From contig JAEYPB010000022.1 in NCBI GenBank assembly GCA_023411175.1, positions 1 through 13,430 on the forward strand: a DNA stretch of 13,430 nt. The letters are read 5' to 3'. The position numbers were made by a program, and so were the translations under genes. Below, one piece after another: positions 13,168-13,430 of the stretch (position 1 is the first letter of the stretch; each line of letters starts with the position of its first letter). This DNA is from Bacillota bacterium (GTDB lineage: Bacteria; Bacillota; Clostridia; Christensenellales; Aristaeellaceae). Under the pieces are notes generated by a model. The model was not told the origin of the DNA, searched no databases, and saw nothing but the letters and a program-made list of their open reading frames with translations.

Positions 13168-13430
13168 GCTTTATTAAGAAGGCCGCCTCCCGGTTCGACC
13201 CGGTTCTATTCCCCTGGCCTGAGGAAAACTGAAACGACGGCTCTCCCACTCCAATCAAATCCGGCGGCATGTACGCCGGATTTGGCTTTCCCCCAAAGGC
13301 CGAGCTTGCCCGGCCGACGGGGAAAGCGTTCCCGTTCCGGTTTCCGCCCGGAAACGCCGAGGCGTTTCAGGAAACCGGCTCGTTCCCTAGCAATGAAAAG
13401 ATGCGTCAGCAGGTTTTCATTGCCCCGCGA
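13168..13430. other. Gene-free, hairpin-dense region at the right edge
   Basis: No credible reading frame is seen on either strand. Perfect inverted repeats are CAAATCCGGCG/CGCCGGATTTG (13256-13284), GGCCG/CGGCC (13298-13315), GGGAA/TTCCC (13320-13333), CCGGTTTCC/GGAAACCGG (13337-13378) enclosing GAAACGCC/GGCGTTTC (13351-13368), and GCAATGAAAA/TTTTCATTGC (13390-13423). GTTTCCG/CGGAAAC (13340-13355) would compete with two of these. It could be a structured RNA or leader, or a repeat cluster; the sequence alone does not decide. Confidence 0.55.

Noticed and set aside
13188..13212. tRNA-like T-arm around GGTTCGACC
   Set aside because: The stem flanking the TTCGACC loop does not pair beyond one base, and no acceptor or anticodon arm is found upstream.
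13083..13430. CRISPR array at the right edge
   Set aside because: The repeats are inverted hairpins of different sequence, not regularly spaced direct repeats with unique spacers.

Overview
The window is G+C-rich DNA with strong AGGAGG-type ribosome binding sites, consensus TTGACA/TATAAT-type promoters spaced 17 bases apart, many intrinsic terminators, and secreted proteins carrying K/P/T-rich linkers or bacterial Ig-like domains. This suggests a high-GC member of the Clostridia (Bacillota), perhaps a gut-type lineage such as Christensenellales or Oscillospirales. That placement is inference; the window has no rRNA gene or other marker.

Left part (1-3179). At the left edge a near-consensus promoter fires leftward out of the window through about 160 bases of apparently untranslated leader. 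A separate rightward promoter drives a SpoU/TrmH-family RNA methyltransferase (291-1013). Next, with its own promoter, a palindromic leader and a perfect terminator, is a secreted or lipid-anchored CAP/SCP (YkwD-like) protein with a Cys-rich N-terminal module and a K/P/A/T repeat linker (1249-2013). Convergent to it is an AraC-type regulator fused to a GyrI-like ligand-binding domain (minus strand, 2149-3048), which contains a convincing internal ribosome binding site and start.

Middle (3180-7745). A large exported caspase-like (C14) protein with an EF-hand-type loop and three Ig-like (Big2-like) domains is on the minus strand. It is divergent from a two-gene unit of an AI-2E family (PerM/YtvI-like) permease and an aldo/keto reductase with two C-terminal [4Fe-4S] motifs. 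Those two genes overlap by four bases, and a long hairpin terminator closes the unit.

Right part (7881-13168). A TATAAT promoter with an extended -10 opens a tight run of three polyol-phosphate dehydrogenases from three unrelated superfamilies. They are an SDR resembling sorbitol-6-phosphate 2-dehydrogenase, a long-chain enzyme of the mannitol-1-phosphate dehydrogenase family, and a zinc-type enzyme resembling L-sorbose-1-phosphate reductase (SorE). Together they could convert L-sorbose-1-phosphate, sorbitol-6-phosphate and possibly mannitol-1-phosphate to fructose-6-phosphate. After a terminator-like hairpin come psuK and psuG, which would convert pseudouridine to uracil plus ribose-5-phosphate. 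The psuKG pair is bracketed by two inverted copies of a multi-hairpin intergenic element. No transporter or dedicated regulator accompanies these genes inside the window.

Right edge (13168-13430). This stretch has no gene but is dense in inverted repeats, some mutually exclusive, indicating a structured RNA, a regulatory leader or a repeat cluster.

The most unusual features are the hexitol-phosphate plus pseudouridine gene grouping, the inverted hairpin elements around psuKG, and the exported caspase/Ig protein. All functional assignments rest on motifs and remembered family sequences, not on database searches.
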